Assembly (NCBI GenBank): GCA_002422085.1
Contig: DISZ01000018.1
Coordinates: forward strand, 316,962-380,961
DNA from: Rhodobacteraceae bacterium UBA6197
GTDB taxonomy: Bacteria; Pseudomonadota; Alphaproteobacteria; Rhodobacterales; Rhodobacteraceae
Length of the DNA: 64,000 nucleotides
Direction of reading: 5' to 3'
Part shown: positions 26,886 to 37,208 of the stretch, piece after piece
How the letters are laid out: each line of letters begins with the position of its first letter
Numbering within the stretch: position 1 is the stretch's first letter
Translations under genes and position numbers: made by a program
The notes under the pieces: generated by a model
The model's input: only the letters and a program-made list of their open reading frames with translations
Database searches by the model: none
Told to the model about the DNA's origin: nothing

Positions 26886-28189
26886 AAGCCCTGCTGGCGC
26901 TGTTGGCGATGACCGCCCCGGCGCTGGCAGACCTGCCCGCGCCTGTCACCAATGCCGACTACGCTGTGGTGAACATGCAAGAGGCGCGTTTGGGCTGGCT
27001 CTTGTTCTATGATCCGGTCCTGTCGGGCAATCGCAACATTGCCTGCGCCACCTGCCACCATCCGCGATTTGCCACCTCGGACGGGCTTAGCCTTGGGTTG
27101 GGTGAAGGCGCGATCGGTCTTGGCCCTAACCGCCACGTCACCGCCGTGAATACGCCCGAGCAGCGCATCCCGCGCAATTCGCCGGCGCTTTTCAATCTTG
27201 GCGCGCGGGCTTTCACCCATCTGTTCCACGATGGCCGGATCGAGGCGGACCCGGCCCGACCCAGCGGCTTTCGGACCCCGATGGAAGACGAAATGGTAGC
27301 GGGCTTTGCCTCTGCCCTGTCGGCGCAAACGATGTTCCCGGTGCTGTCGCCTGACGAGATGGCCGGGCATTACAACGAAAGCGACGTGTCAAAAGCCGTG
27401 CGTTCGGGTCGCATTACCGGGCCAGGAGGGGCTTGGGACATCATTGCCACCCGCGTTGCCGATATCCCTGCCTATCGCGCAAAATTCACCGCGACCTATC
27501 CCGAAATCGCGGCGGGTCGGCCCATTGCCTTTACCGATATCTCGAACGCCATCGCGGCCTTCATCGCCTACGAGTGGCGGTCTGACACCAGTCCCTTTGA
27601 CGCGGTATTGCGCGGCGAGGCCCGTTTTTCGCCGGATGCCGAACACGGGGCCGCGCTGTTTTACGGCAGCGCCGGGTGCAGCACCTGCCATAGCGGGCCT
27701 TTTTTGTCGGACCACGGATTTCACGCCATGGCGGCGCCGCAGATCGGCCCGGGCAAAGCCGAGCGCTTTGAGCAGCACAGCCGCGACGAGGGTCGCGCCC
27801 GAGTCACCGGCAAGACCACCGACCGATTTGCGTTTCGCACGCCGTCGCTTCGCAATGTGCTGCAAACCGGGCCTTGGGGCCACGCCGGGGCGCACACCGA
27901 CATTGCTGTTTTTCTGGCAGATCACGCCGCGCCGGTAGCGGGGCTTTCGCGCTATCAGCGCGCTGCGCTTTTGCCCGACCTGCCCAATACGAAACCCGAT
28001 TGGGCGATCCTCGAAGATCCGGCCGAAACTGCCGAAATCGCCGCCGCGGCCCCGACAGGCCATGCGCTATCCAAAGATGAAGTTGGCCATATCATTGCTT
28101 TTCTTGCGACCCTGTCCGATCCGGTCGCCCTTGGCGGGCGATTTGGCGTGCCTGACAATCTTCCCAGCGGTCTGCCGATCGACCGCTGA
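26882..28189 (+). CDS. MauG-like periplasmic dihaem cytochrome c peroxidase-family protein
   Basis: A 435-residue exported protein: signal peptide at about residues 1-16, then two c-type haem sites, CATCH (55-59) and CSTCH (266-270). It is about 100 residues longer than classical bacterial cytochrome c peroxidases (about 330), with the extra length between and after the haems. MauG-type relatives use a bis-Fe(IV) state to oxidise protein residues instead of removing peroxide. The neighbouring CRTAC1-type propeller is a possible partner or substrate (inference). Confidence 0.82.
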   Translation: MKALLALLAMTAPALADLPAPVTNADYAVVNMQEARLGWLLFYDPVLSGNRNIACATCHHPRFATSDGLSLGLGEGAIGLGPNRHVTAVNTPEQRIPRNSPALFNLGARAFTHLFHDGRIEADPARPSGFRTPMEDEMVAGFASALSAQTMFPVLSPDEMAGHYNESDVSKAVRSGRITGPGGAWDIIATRVADIPAYRAKFTATYPEIAAGRPIAFTDISNAIAAFIAYEWRSDTSPFDAVLRGEARFSPDAEHGAALFYGSAGCSTCHSGPFLSDHGFHAMAAPQIGPGKAERFEQHSRDEGRARVTGKTTDRFAFRTPSLRNVLQTGPWGHAGAHTDIAVFLADHAAPVAGLSRYQRAALLPDLPNTKPDWAILEDPAETAEIAAAAPTGHALSKDEVGHIIAFLATLSDPVALGGRFGVPDNLPSGLPIDR

Positions 28190-28210
28190 CCACAAGCCCT
28201 GCGCGACAGG

Positions 28211-29704
28211 CTAGCGGTGCAGTCGGGTGGCGGCGTTGATCGAGATCGGCGTCCAGTCTCCGACGATTCCGTCCGGCCAGATCACCCGAGCCTCGGCTTC
28301 GGCGGCGCCCCCCAGACCAAAGTGCTGGGGCAATGCCTCGCCTCCGGCATGGCCGCCGCCGACGGTCACTTCTGCCGACTGCACGACGCCGCCGGCGCGC
28401 AATTCGACCCAGGCGCCGACAGCGCGTCGGTTTATTCCGTCAAGAACAGGCTCTATTTCGGCCCAATTTCCGGTATCTTTGGTCACGTTGCGCCAAACTT
28501 CCATCGGTGCGCGACGATTGACAACGACAATATCCAGCAAGCCATCGTTGTTCAGATCCGCGAGCGCGGCGCCGCGCGACCTTTCGGTGGTGGCGATGCC
28601 GGCTTCAAGCGCGGCTTCATGAAACACCCCGTCCGGTCCCTGCATCAGCAGGTTGTTGGGGTCGTGCATCGCGTTCGAAGGCATTTGGTCAACGTTGCCC
28701 TTGGCAATGAACAGATCCTGCCGCCCATCATTGTCGATATCGCCAAATTCCGCATGCCAACCTGTCGCGGGGCGTCCGTCGTCGCCGAAAAACGGGCGTT
28801 GCGCATAGGTGCCAACGCCGTAGGGGGCATTTTCAAAACCCTCGCCGCGATTGAACTGCAACAACTGATCGCCCATCGAGGTGGTCATCACTTCGGGCAA
28901 CCCGTCTCCGGTGATATCGCGGCTGGCAATGCCCATCCCCCAAAGCGAAATCCGGGGCCAATCGCTTCGTTCTGCCAGGGGTGACAGGCGAAACATCTGT
29001 TCATAGCCGCCGCGAACATAATAGTGCCGGTCGTTTGAGATCCGCAGCTCGGGCGTGCCCTTGCGCTGCCAGTCCGATATCTGCATCGAAAGCGCACAAT
29101 ACCCCGGCGAAATCGTCTCTGTTTCGGCGTAGACCGCGCCTTTCGGGCGGATCAACTCGTTTGTGTCGCAGGCCTCGAAGGGGCCATCCGGATTGGTGCG
29201 GTCGACATAATTGCCAAAGGCCAGCGTCGGCAATTCGGCGCCCTTTTCCCAGGTCGCGGCAAAGGATGTGGTCCACGCATCGCGTTGCGGCAGCCGCCAA
29301 TCCGCCGTGGCGTCCTCAAAGCGACAATCGCCCAAGCCGCGCAGCAGCACGTTGCGCCCGACACGCAACACCGCAAGATCCGTTGCGCCGTCGCTGTCGA
29401 TATCCAGCGGATAGGCCCCGGCTACGCCACTTAGGGCTGGCAGCACGCCGGCCACAAACCGCAAGGCACCCCCCGGCGCAGAGCGGTTCAGAAAAAGCGC
29501 GGCTGGATTTTCACCGCCGGCGGCAAAGACATCAGGAAGCGCATCACCGTCGCAATCAAAGACTGCCACGCCGCCACCGACGAAAAACTCCCAGCCGCCG
29601 CCGTAGATATGTGGTGCGGGCAGGCCACCGGCGTCATTCTCAAACAGCGGACCAGCCCAAGCCGGAGCCGCCACCAGAAAGGGCCAAAGCCAGCCCGCTT
29701 TCAT
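28211..29704 (-). CDS. CRTAC1-family FG-GAP/VCBS beta-propeller protein with ASPIC/UnbV domain
   Basis: A 497-residue secreted protein with a signal peptide (about 1-17, ending AWA). It contains repeated calcium-binding FG-GAP loops: DCDGDALPD, DIDSDGATD, DITGDGLPE, DIDNDGRQD and DLNNDGLLD, spread along an integrin-alpha-like propeller (about 20-400). A C-terminal ASPIC/UnbV domain (about 410-497) follows. The function is not known. It converges on the MauG-like gene with only 21 bases between stops, and overlaps the xylose regulator stop by four bases. Confidence 0.82.
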   Translation of the reverse strand: MKAGWLWPFLVAAPAWAGPLFENDAGGLPAPHIYGGGWEFFVGGGVAVFDCDGDALPDVFAAGGENPAALFLNRSAPGGALRFVAGVLPALSGVAGAYPLDIDSDGATDLAVLRVGRNVLLRGLGDCRFEDATADWRLPQRDAWTTSFAATWEKGAELPTLAFGNYVDRTNPDGPFEACDTNELIRPKGAVYAETETISPGYCALSMQISDWQRKGTPELRISNDRHYYVRGGYEQMFRLSPLAERSDWPRISLWGMGIASRDITGDGLPEVMTTSMGDQLLQFNRGEGFENAPYGVGTYAQRPFFGDDGRPATGWHAEFGDIDNDGRQDLFIAKGNVDQMPSNAMHDPNNLLMQGPDGVFHEAALEAGIATTERSRGAALADLNNDGLLDIVVVNRRAPMEVWRNVTKDTGNWAEIEPVLDGINRRAVGAWVELRAGGVVQSAEVTVGGGHAGGEALPQHFGLGGAAEAEARVIWPDGIVGDWTPISINAATRLHR

Positions 29705-30987
29705 TGCGCAGCCATTTCGCGCACGGAACCCAAAGCACCTTCAGTTACTTCATGCAGGGCGAGGGCTGCGGCCCCATGCGCCCAAAGCAGGTCGCCCCAG
29801 GCGTGGGTCTCGATCCGCGGGGCAGAGCGACCGGTATTCAGGCACATCGCCTGCATTTCAGCGAGCGTCTCTTTGGCATAGAGGTAGTCATAGCGCATCC
29901 GATCGCCCGAAAGGATAATAAGCTCTGGGTCGAACAGGTTGACCACATTCGACAGGCCGAGCGCCAGATAGCGCCCCGCCCGGTGAAAGATTGACCGGGC
30001 CGCCGCATTGCCAGCCTTGGCATGGTCATAAAGGCTTTCCAGCAGGGTGCCAATGGACTGATTTTCCCGGTGCGACAAAAGGTTTAGCGCAGTTTGTGCT
30101 TCGCGAACAAGGGCATAGTCGGCGACATAGGCCTCGAGGCAACCGCGCTGACCACAGCGGCACAGGGCGCCATCCAACTGCACCTTGGTGTGACCCAGCT
30201 CCATCCCCACGCCCTGCGCGCCGCGATAAATGCGGTGATTGATGACGTAGCCCATGCCGACACCATGTTCGATCGTCACCACGGCAAAATCCGACAGTGT
30301 TCGCCCGGCACCGAACCACAGCTCGGCCAAAGTAACCAGATTGGCATCGTTGTCGATATGGACCGGAACGCCGACACGTTCGGTCACTGCCGCGGCCAAG
30401 GGCACATGCCGCCCGTCTAGAACCGGCGACCAATGCACCACGCCCGTCATGGTGTCGACAAAACCGGGCACCCCCACACCAATTGCACTGAGGCTGGATA
30501 CCGGAACGCCGGCCTTGGCGCAGACATTGGCCAAAAGCGCCTCGGCTGCGTCCAGAATCGCGGGGATTTCCATGGCGCCGGGGGCGCGGGGAATTGCTTC
30601 GCCAGCGACAAGGTTGCCGGCAAAATCAACAATTACAGCAGTATGTTCGCGGTCCGACAGCTTGATCCCTGCAACATGATGCGCCTGTGCGCGAACGCCC
30701 AACGCGACGGCGGGGCGGCCTCGGCCGGTGTCGGCCTCGCGCGGGGCCTGCACTTCTTCCAGATAACCGGCCTCGATCAGTTCAGAAGTCAGCGTCGTGA
30801 CCGAGGCGGGGCTGACCGACAGGTCCTTGGCAACCTGGACCCGCGCGATCAACCCTGCCGCGCGCACCCGTTCGAATATCTGTTGACGCAAAGGACGCGC
30901 AGATTCCGACAAAGGCGGGATCAGCGGGCCGCAACCCGGCGATGGCTGCCGCTTGCGCGGGTAATTTCCAGGTTGAGCAGCGCCCAT
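29701..30987 (-). CDS. xylR: ROK-family transcriptional repressor, probable xylose regulator XylR
   Basis: A 428-residue ROK regulator. An N-terminal MarR-like winged helix (about 30-95) precedes a sugar-kinase-like ROK domain with the zinc motif CRCGQRGCLEAY and a GVGVPGFVD segment. The frame is open to 31068, but ATG 30987 precedes the conserved region and has GAAGG upstream. It is divergent from xylFHG-xylB-xylA, the usual place of the alphaproteobacterial XylR repressor, which releases DNA when xylose binds. The inverted repeat at 31103-31123 is the likely operator. Confidence 0.82.
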   Translation of the reverse strand: MGAAQPGNYPRKRQPSPGCGPLIPPLSESARPLRQQIFERVRAAGLIARVQVAKDLSVSPASVTTLTSELIEAGYLEEVQAPREADTGRGRPAVALGVRAQAHHVAGIKLSDREHTAVIVDFAGNLVAGEAIPRAPGAMEIPAILDAAEALLANVCAKAGVPVSSLSAIGVGVPGFVDTMTGVVHWSPVLDGRHVPLAAAVTERVGVPVHIDNDANLVTLAELWFGAGRTLSDFAVVTIEHGVGMGYVINHRIYRGAQGVGMELGHTKVQLDGALCRCGQRGCLEAYVADYALVREAQTALNLLSHRENQSIGTLLESLYDHAKAGNAAARSIFHRAGRYLALGLSNVVNLFDPELIILSGDRMRYDYLYAKETLAEMQAMCLNTGRSAPRIETHAWGDLLWAHGAAALALHEVTEGALGSVREMAAQ

Positions 30988-31102
30988 TAGTTTAGCCTTC
31001 AAAGTAAAAGCTGCACTAGCAGCATGGTTTTCGCCTATTTTTCGCCGCGTTGCGGCAAGTGTCGGCAACTTTTTAGCCTTCGGTCATTTTGACAACGCAT
31101 TT

Positions 31103-31123
31103 TTATTTTGACAACTAAAATAA
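31103..31123. promoter_or_regulatory. Inverted repeat TTATTTT-N7-AAAATAA, candidate XylR operator
   Basis: TTATTTT (31103-31109) and AAAATAA (31117-31123) form a perfect dyad with a 7-base spacer in the 210-base gap between the ROK regulator and xylF. The block is strikingly AT-rich for this genome. A TTTTGACAAC decamer occurs at 31087-31096 and again at 31106-31115, each containing a consensus -35 TTGACA. A repressor bound to the dyad would cover the second -35. Confidence 0.5.
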
Positions 31124-31197
31124 TTGCCGCCATTTTTGACCTATCCCGGCGAATCTGTCGGGCAAGGCCCATTGCGGCCTTTAAACGGGAGGATGAC

Positions 31198-32220
31198 ATG
31201 CACAAGACCCTTCTGGCCGCCGTTGCGTTGACGGCCGGCCTTGCCACTTCGGCATTCGCCGAGATTACCGTCGGCGTTTCCTGGTCGAACTTTCAAGAAG
31301 AGCGCTGGAAAACCGACGAAGCCGCCATCAAGGGCGCCCTCGAGGCGGCCGGAAACAAATACATCTCGGCCGACGCACAGAATTCGGCCGCGAAGCAGTT
31401 GACCGACGTTGAAGCCCTGATCGCGCAGGGCGCGCAGGCTCTGATCATCCTGTCGGTGGACAAGGATGCGATTGGCCCCGCTGTGGACCAGGCCGCCGCA
31501 GAAGGCATCCCGGTCGTGGGCTATGACCGCCTGATCGAAGACAACCGCGCCTTCTATCTGACCTTTGACAACAAGGGCGTCGGCAAAATCATCGCCGAAA
31601 CCGTCAAAGCCGCCCAACCCGAAGGCAATTATGCCATCATCAAGGGTGACAAGGGCGACCCGAACGCCGCATTCTTGCTGGAAGGCATGATGGAAGTGAT
31701 CGGTGACGACGTCGCTGCGGGCAAGATCAAGATTGTCGGTGAGGCGTTTTCGGACGGCTGGAAGCCGGACAACGCGCAGAAAAACATGGAGCAGATCCTG
31801 ACGGCCAACAACAACGCCGTGGATGCCGTTCTGTGTGAAAATGACGGCATGGCGGGCGGCGCGATCGCGGCCCTGTCGGCGCAGGGGCTGAATGTTCCGA
31901 TCGGTGGTCAGGATGGCGACCTGGCCGCGCTGAACCGTGTGGCGCGCGGAACCCAGACCGTTTCCGTGTGGAAAGACTCGCGGCAACTGGGCGCGGCTGC
32001 GGCGAATATCGCAACCGAACTTGCCGACGGCACGATGCTCGACATGGTTAACGGCGCGGTGCAGTGGTCCGGTGGCGAGAAGGGCGTTGAAATGAGCGCG
32101 ATCTTCCTTGCGCCGACGCCGATCACCAAGGACAACCTCGAAGTCGTGATCGACGCTGGCCAGATCTCGAAAGAGCAGGCCTGTGAGGGTGCGATGGCTG
32201 ATGTGGCTGCCTGCCAATAG
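31198..32220 (+). CDS. xylF: D-xylose ABC transporter substrate-binding protein
   Basis: A 340-residue periplasmic sugar-binding protein with a signal peptide (about 1-21, ending SAFA). The XylF pattern is clear: FQEERWKTDEAA near the mature start, DRLIEDNRAFYLTFDN in the middle and GQDGDLAALNRV later. GGGAGGATGAC precedes ATG 31198. It opens the xylose operon and is the only component exported to the periplasm. A stable hairpin after it probably raises its level relative to XylH and XylG. Confidence 0.93.
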   Translation: MHKTLLAAVALTAGLATSAFAEITVGVSWSNFQEERWKTDEAAIKGALEAAGNKYISADAQNSAAKQLTDVEALIAQGAQALIILSVDKDAIGPAVDQAAAEGIPVVGYDRLIEDNRAFYLTFDNKGVGKIIAETVKAAQPEGNYAIIKGDKGDPNAAFLLEGMMEVIGDDVAAGKIKIVGEAFSDGWKPDNAQKNMEQILTANNNAVDAVLCENDGMAGGAIAALSAQGLNVPIGGQDGDLAALNRVARGTQTVSVWKDSRQLGAAAANIATELADGTMLDMVNGAVQWSGGEKGVEMSAIFLAPTPITKDNLEVVIDAGQISKEQACEGAMADVAACQ

Positions 32221-32237
32221 GCCAAGCTGACGCCCGT

Positions 32238-32263
32238 GACGCCAGATCACGTGGTCTGGCGTC
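32238..32263 (+). terminator. Intercistronic hairpin between xylF and xylH
   Basis: GACGCCAGA (32238-32246) pairs with TCTGGCGTC (32255-32263) around an 8-base loop in the 142-base gap after xylF. There is no long U-run. As in the peptide transporter operon, it lies directly after the binding-protein gene and likely stabilises or partly terminates the transcript. Confidence 0.55.
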
Positions 32264-32362
32264 GCATCTTTCGCGGCCCGAGTGCCGCCCGCGGCGCGGC
32301 ATCGTGTGACAACCCTCGCCGATATTCCCCTTTGCATTCTAGGCACAGCGTTGGATGACGAC

Positions 32363-33688
32363 ATGACACAACCAAACACCGCCACTTCAACGAGCAGCGC
32401 CGACGCGCGAACTGGCCTCGTGAAGCGCTTCTTGCGCGCGACAGAGATTGACACCCGACTGATGGGCATGATCGGCGCCCTGTTGGCAATCTGGTTGGGA
32501 TTTCACTTCTACGGAGTAATTTTCAACGGCTACGGCGCGTTTCTGACCCCGCGAAACCTTTGGAACCTGTCGGTTCAAACCTCGTCGATCGGCATCATGG
32601 CGACAGGGATGGTTCTGGTGATCGTCACGCGGCACATTGATCTTTCCGTAGGCTCTATTCTTGGGTTTTGCGCCGTGATCATGGGAATGATGCAGGTCTA
32701 TGTGCTGCCGCAGATGATAGGCCTGGGGCATCCCGCGCTTTGGGTTCTGGCGGTGATCTGCGGCCTGGTGCTGGGCACCCTTGTCGGCGCATTTCAGGGC
32801 TGGTTGATCGCCTATCGCACCATTCCCGCCTTTATTGTCACTCTGGGCGGGCTATTGGTCTGGCGCGGCGTGGCCTATCTGGTGGCGCGCGGCGAAACCA
32901 TCTCGCCGTTGGACAGCACCTTTGCCTTGCTGGGCGGCGGGCCCTATGGCTCGGTCGGCGCGACAGGTAGCTGGATTGTCGGCATTCTGGGCTGCGCTGG
33001 CGTTGTCTTCATGCTGCTGAACGGTCGGTCCCAGCGACGCAAGTTCATGTTCCCTCAGCGCCCCGTCTGGGCCGAATTGTTCCTGGGCGCTCTGGGTTGC
33101 GGCGCAGTTCTTGGATCGGTCGTGCTGGTCAATTCCTATCCCTGGCCAATCGGCATCGTGCGGGCCTATGCCGCCAAGAACAACATCACCATCCCCGAGG
33201 GCGGGCTGTTCATCAGCCACGGTTTTGCGATTCCGGTGCTGATACTGGTGACGGTCGGCATTGCGATGACGATCCTGATGACGCGCACCCGTTTTGGCCG
33301 CTATGTCTTTGCGATCGGCGGCAACCCCGAGGCGGCCGAACTGGCGGGCATCAACACCCGCTGGATGACGGTCAAGATTTTCGCGCTGATGGGTTTCCTG
33401 ACCGGGCTTTCCTCGGTCGTTGCCTCGGCGCGGTTGAATTCGGCCACCAATGCGCTGGGCACGCTGGACGAGCTATATGTCATCGCGGCGGCGGTCATTG
33501 GCGGCACCTCGCTGGCGGGTGGCGTGGGCACGATCTACGGCGCGATACTAGGCGCACTGGTCATGCAAAGCCTGCAAACCGGCATGGTTCTGATCGGCTT
33601 TGACGCAGCGATCCAGCAGATCGTGGTCGGGTCGGTTCTGGTGATCGCGGTTTACCTCGACATCCTCTACCGCAGCAAATCGAAGTAA
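32363..33688 (+). CDS. xylH: D-xylose ABC transporter permease
   Basis: A 441-residue inner-membrane protein of the RbsC/XylH family with about ten to twelve hydrophobic helices. The conserved [14 protein letters not shown] motif and the C-terminal [22 protein letters not shown] block are present. The first 38 residues are polar and rich in Thr/Ser. It forms the xylose channel with XylF and XylG. ATG 32363 is ten bases into a poorly conserved leader and has no strong ribosome site, which may itself limit expression. Confidence 0.92.
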   Translation: MTQPNTATSTSSADARTGLVKRFLRATEIDTRLMGMIGALLAIWLGFHFYGVIFNGYGAFLTPRNLWNLSVQTSSIGIMATGMVLVIVTRHIDLSVGSILGFCAVIMGMMQVYVLPQMIGLGHPALWVLAVICGLVLGTLVGAFQGWLIAYRTIPAFIVTLGGLLVWRGVAYLVARGETISPLDSTFALLGGGPYGSVGATGSWIVGILGCAGVVFMLLNGRSQRRKFMFPQRPVWAELFLGALGCGAVLGSVVLVNSYPWPIGIVRAYAAKNNITIPEGGLFISHGFAIPVLILVTVGIAMTILMTRTRFGRYVFAIGGNPEAAELAGINTRWMTVKIFALMGFLTGLSSVVASARLNSATNALGTLDELYVIAAAVIGGTSLAGGVGTIYGAILGALVMQSLQTGMVLIGFDAAIQQIVVGSVLVIAVYLDILYRSKSK

Positions 33689-33698
33689 GGGGCGCACG

Positions 33699-34463
33699 AT
33701 GAAACAAACCACCAAAACCCCGCTTGTCGAGATGCGCGACATCTCTATTTCCTTTGGCGGCATCAAGGCGGTGGACCACGTCTCCATCGACCTGCATCCC
33801 GGCGAAGTTGTCGGCCTTCTGGGTCATAACGGGGCCGGAAAATCCACGCTTATCAAATGTTTGTCCGGCGCCTACAAGGCCGATAGCGGCGAAATCTACA
33901 TCAATGGAGAACGCGCCGAGATCAACAACCCGCGCGACGCGCGCCACTACAACATCGAAACGATCTATCAGACGCTGGCCTTGGCCGATAATCTGGATGC
34001 AGCCTCGAACCTGTTTCTGGGGCGCGAACTGACCACCACGACGGGATTTGTCAATGACGCCCGGATGGAGGCAGAGACCCGCAAGATCATGGGCCGGCTG
34101 AACCCCAACTTTCGCAAGTTCAAAGACCCGGTGAAGGCGCTTTCGGGTGGTCAGCGGCAGTCGGTCGCGATCGCGCGTGCGGTTTATTTCAACGCCAAGA
34201 TCCTGATCATGGATGAACCCACCGCCGCCTTGGGGCCGCAAGAAACGCAGATGGTGGCCGAGCTTATTCAGGAACTCAAGGCGCAGGGTCTGGGGATTTT
34301 CCTGATCGAGCACGACATCCACTCGGTCATGCATCTGTGCGATCGGGCCAGCGTGATGAAGAACGGCGAAATGGTCGGCACGGTCAATGTGGACGAAGTG
34401 ACCGACGAAGACATTCTGGGCATGATCATTCTGGGCAAAAAGCCGGAAGGGGTGGCAAGCTGA
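33699..34463 (+). CDS. xylG: D-xylose ABC transporter ATP-binding protein, single-domain form
   Basis: A 254-residue ABC ATPase with Walker A GHNGAGKS, signature LSGGQRQS, Walker [13 protein letters not shown] and H-loop IEHDI. E. coli XylG carries two ABC domains in about 510 residues; this one has a single domain, so it must work as a homodimer. It sits between xylH and xylB, ten bases after xylH, and shares one base with the xylB start (TGATG). No second ATPase gene is nearby. Confidence 0.9.
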   Translation: MKQTTKTPLVEMRDISISFGGIKAVDHVSIDLHPGEVVGLLGHNGAGKSTLIKCLSGAYKADSGEIYINGERAEINNPRDARHYNIETIYQTLALADNLDAASNLFLGRELTTTTGFVNDARMEAETRKIMGRLNPNFRKFKDPVKALSGGQRQSVAIARAVYFNAKILIMDEPTAALGPQETQMVAELIQELKAQGLGIFLIEHDIHSVMHLCDRASVMKNGEMVGTVNVDEVTDEDILGMIILGKKPEGVAS

Positions 34464-35899
34464 TGTATCTCGGGCTGGATCTGGGAACGTCCGGGCTAAA
34501 GGGCGTTCTGATGGACGACGCTCAGAATGTTCTGGCCGAGGCGACCGCGCCGCTGTCGGTCAACCGCCCGGCAGATGGCTGGGCGGAACAATCGCCCGCG
34601 GACTGGATTGGTGCCGCCGAGACGGTTCTGGGTCAGCTTGCCGTGCGGGGGCTGGGTGCGGTGCGCGGCATCGGGCTTTCAGGGCAGATGCATGGGGCGG
34701 TGCTGCTGTCGGCCTCGGATGATGTGTTGCGGCCCTGTATTTTGTGGAACGACACCCGCGCCCACGCCGAGGCTGCGGCCTTGGACGCGGATCCGCGTTT
34801 CAGGGCATTGACCGGCAACATCGTCTTTCCCGGTTTCACCGCGCCCAAACTGAAGTGGGTCGCCAAACACGAGCCGGAAATCTTTAGCCGCGTTGCCAGC
34901 GTGTTGCTACCAAAGGATTATCTTCGCCTTTGGCTGACCGGTGAACATGTCGCGGAAATGTCGGATGCCGCCGGAACAAGCTGGCTGGATTGTGGGGGGC
35001 GCAAGTGGTCGGACGCCCTGCTCGAAGCCTCGGGGATGAGCCGGGCGCAGATGCCGCGGCTGGTTGAAGGGTCCGAGGTGTCGGGCAACCTGCGTCTTGA
35101 TCTGGCCGAACGCTTTGGCATGGGCACGGATGTCGTCGTGGCCGGAGGCGGCGGCGACAACGCGGCTTCGGGGATCGGGGTCGGCGTCGTCAAGGCGGGG
35201 CAAGCCTTTGTTTCCTTGGGCACATCTGGCGTATTGTTTGCGGCGAACGATGGCTATCACCCAGATGCCGCGAGCGCCGTTCACACCTTTTGCCACGCGC
35301 TGCCGGGGACATGGCACCAGATGGGGGTTATCCTGGCCGCCACGGATGCGCTGAATTGGCTGGCGCGGCTGACAGGCGTTGAGGCCGGGGCTTTGACCGG
35401 CGGGCTGGGTGCCCTAAAGGCGCCCGGAAAGGCGCGGTTTCTGCCCTATCTGGGCGGAGAGCGCACGCCGCTGAACGATGCCGCGATCCGCGGCGCCTTT
35501 GTCGGGCTAGAGCACGCGACAGACCGTGAGGCCGCGACGCGGGCCGTGCTTGAGGGCGTGACCTTTGCGCTGCGCGACTGTCGCGATGCGCTGGCGGCGA
35601 CCGGCACCACGCTTCAGACATTGTTGGCGGTGGGCGGCGGGTCGCGCTCGGACTATTGGCTGGGGGCGATCGCGACCGCGCTGGACATGCCGGTGTCATT
35701 GCCGGTGGCGGGAGACTTTGGTGGCGCCTTTGGTGCGGCGCGACTGGCCATGATGGCCGCCACGGGCGCCGGCCCGGAAATCGCCACTCCGCCTGCGATT
35801 TCGCGTGTAATAGAGCCTGTTTTGGCCCTCAAATCCGCTTTCGATGACGGCCACGCCCGGTATCGCTCGGCGGCTATCGCTATCAAAGGACTGACATGA
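34463..35899 (+). CDS. xylB: Xylulokinase
   Basis: A 478-residue FGGY-family sugar kinase. The N-terminal phosphate motif [11 protein letters not shown], the [12 protein letters not shown] block and the C-terminal [18 protein letters not shown] segment are typical of xylulokinase. It phosphorylates D-xylulose to xylulose 5-phosphate with ATP. The start overlaps the xylG stop by one base and the stop overlaps the xylA start by four, so transport and catabolism are co-translated. Confidence 0.93.
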   Translation: MYLGLDLGTSGLKGVLMDDAQNVLAEATAPLSVNRPADGWAEQSPADWIGAAETVLGQLAVRGLGAVRGIGLSGQMHGAVLLSASDDVLRPCILWNDTRAHAEAAALDADPRFRALTGNIVFPGFTAPKLKWVAKHEPEIFSRVASVLLPKDYLRLWLTGEHVAEMSDAAGTSWLDCGGRKWSDALLEASGMSRAQMPRLVEGSEVSGNLRLDLAERFGMGTDVVVAGGGGDNAASGIGVGVVKAGQAFVSLGTSGVLFAANDGYHPDAASAVHTFCHALPGTWHQMGVILAATDALNWLARLTGVEAGALTGGLGALKAPGKARFLPYLGGERTPLNDAAIRGAFVGLEHATDREAATRAVLEGVTFALRDCRDALAATGTTLQTLLAVGGGSRSDYWLGAIATALDMPVSLPVAGDFGGAFGAARLAMMAATGAGPEIATPPAISRVIEPVLALKSAFDDGHARYRSAAIAIKGLT

Positions 35900-37197
35900 C
35901 CGATTTTTTCAAAGGCGTTCCGGAAATTCGCTTTGAGGGCGCCCAAAGCACGAACGAGTTTGCCTTCAGACACTACAACCCCGATGAGGTGGTTGCGGGC
36001 AAACGCATGGCCGACCACCTTCGCTTTGCGGTTGCCTATTGGCACAGTTTCGCGTGGCAGGGGGGCGATCCGTTTGGCGGACAAACCTTTGAGCGGCCCT
36101 GGTTTGGCGACAGCATGGACCTCGCGCGGATGAAAGCCGACGTTGCCTTTGAGATGTTCGATATTCTGGGCGCGCCGTATTTCTGTTTTCACGATGCTGA
36201 TGTGCGGCCCGAGGGTTCGGACTTTGCCGAGAATACCCGCAACCTGAACGCGATGGTGGACTACTTTGCGGCCAAGATGGAGACGTCGCAGACCCGGCTT
36301 TTGTGGGGGACGGCAAACCTGTTCTCGCACCGCCGGTTCATGTCGGGTGCCTCGACGAACCCCGACCCCGAGGTCTTTGCCTGGTCGGCGGCGACGGTCA
36401 AGACCTGCCTTGACGCGACGCACCGGCTTGGCGGCGAAAACTATGTGCTCTGGGGCGGGCGAGAGGGCTACGAAACCTTGCTGAACACCGATCTGGGGCG
36501 CGAGGCCGAACAGATGGGCCGGTTCCTGAGCATGGTCGTCGAGTATAAGCACAAGATCGGCTTCAAGGGCGCCATCTTGATCGAACCGAAGCCACAAGAA
36601 CCCAGCAAGCACCAATATGACTACGACGTTTCAACGGTTTATGGGTTTCTCAAGCGGTTCGGCCTTGAGGCCGAGGTAAAGGTCAACATCGAACAGGGAC
36701 ACGCCATCCTGGCAGGCCACAGCTTTGAACACGAGATTGCCACCGCCACCAGTCTGGGCATCTTTGGATCGATCGACATGAACCGGAACGATTATCAGTC
36801 CGGTTGGGACACCGACCAGTTTCCCGATAACGTGCCCGAAATGGCGCGCGCCTATTATGAGATCCTGAAGATCGGCGGCTTTGCCACCGGCGGCACCAAT
36901 TTTGACGCCAAACTGCGGCGGCAAAGTCTTGATCCCGAAGACCTGATTCTGGCGCATGTGGGCGCCATGGACGTTTGCGCGCGCGCCCTGAAAGCCGCTG
37001 CCGCTTTGCTGGAGGATGGCGCGCTGGAAGCGGCACGCGCGGCGCGCTATAGCGGCTGGGACAGGCCTGAAAACGCGGCGATGCTGTCAAGTGATCTGGC
37101 CACGATCCACACCCGCGTTTTGGCCGAGAGGATCAACCCTCAGCCCAAATCGGGACGGCAAGAACGGCTGGAGAACCTTTGGAACCGCTATGTCTAG
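35896..37197 (+). CDS. xylA: Xylose isomerase
   Basis: A 433-residue class II xylose isomerase, which converts D-xylose to D-xylulose with two divalent metals. Active-site stretches are present: [12 protein letters not shown] with the catalytic histidine, [15 protein letters not shown], and [15 protein letters not shown] with metal-binding residues. It is the last gene of the xyl operon, overlapping xylB by four bases. Only 11 bases separate its stop from the convergent dnaQ stop. Confidence 0.95.
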   Translation: MTDFFKGVPEIRFEGAQSTNEFAFRHYNPDEVVAGKRMADHLRFAVAYWHSFAWQGGDPFGGQTFERPWFGDSMDLARMKADVAFEMFDILGAPYFCFHDADVRPEGSDFAENTRNLNAMVDYFAAKMETSQTRLLWGTANLFSHRRFMSGASTNPDPEVFAWSAATVKTCLDATHRLGGENYVLWGGREGYETLLNTDLGREAEQMGRFLSMVVEYKHKIGFKGAILIEPKPQEPSKHQYDYDVSTVYGFLKRFGLEAEVKVNIEQGHAILAGHSFEHEIATATSLGIFGSIDMNRNDYQSGWDTDQFPDNVPEMARAYYEILKIGGFATGGTNFDAKLRRQSLDPEDLILAHVGAMDVCARALKAAAALLEDGALEAARAARYSGWDRPENAAMLSSDLATIHTRVLAERINPQPKSGRQERLENLWNRYV

Positions 37198-37208
37198 CGA
37201 TGGGGGTG

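Noticed and set aside
32238..32263. CACGTG core in the xylF-xylH gap as a third parS
   Set aside because: Only the central hexamer matches; the flanks form an unrelated stem and lack GTTTC/GAAAC.
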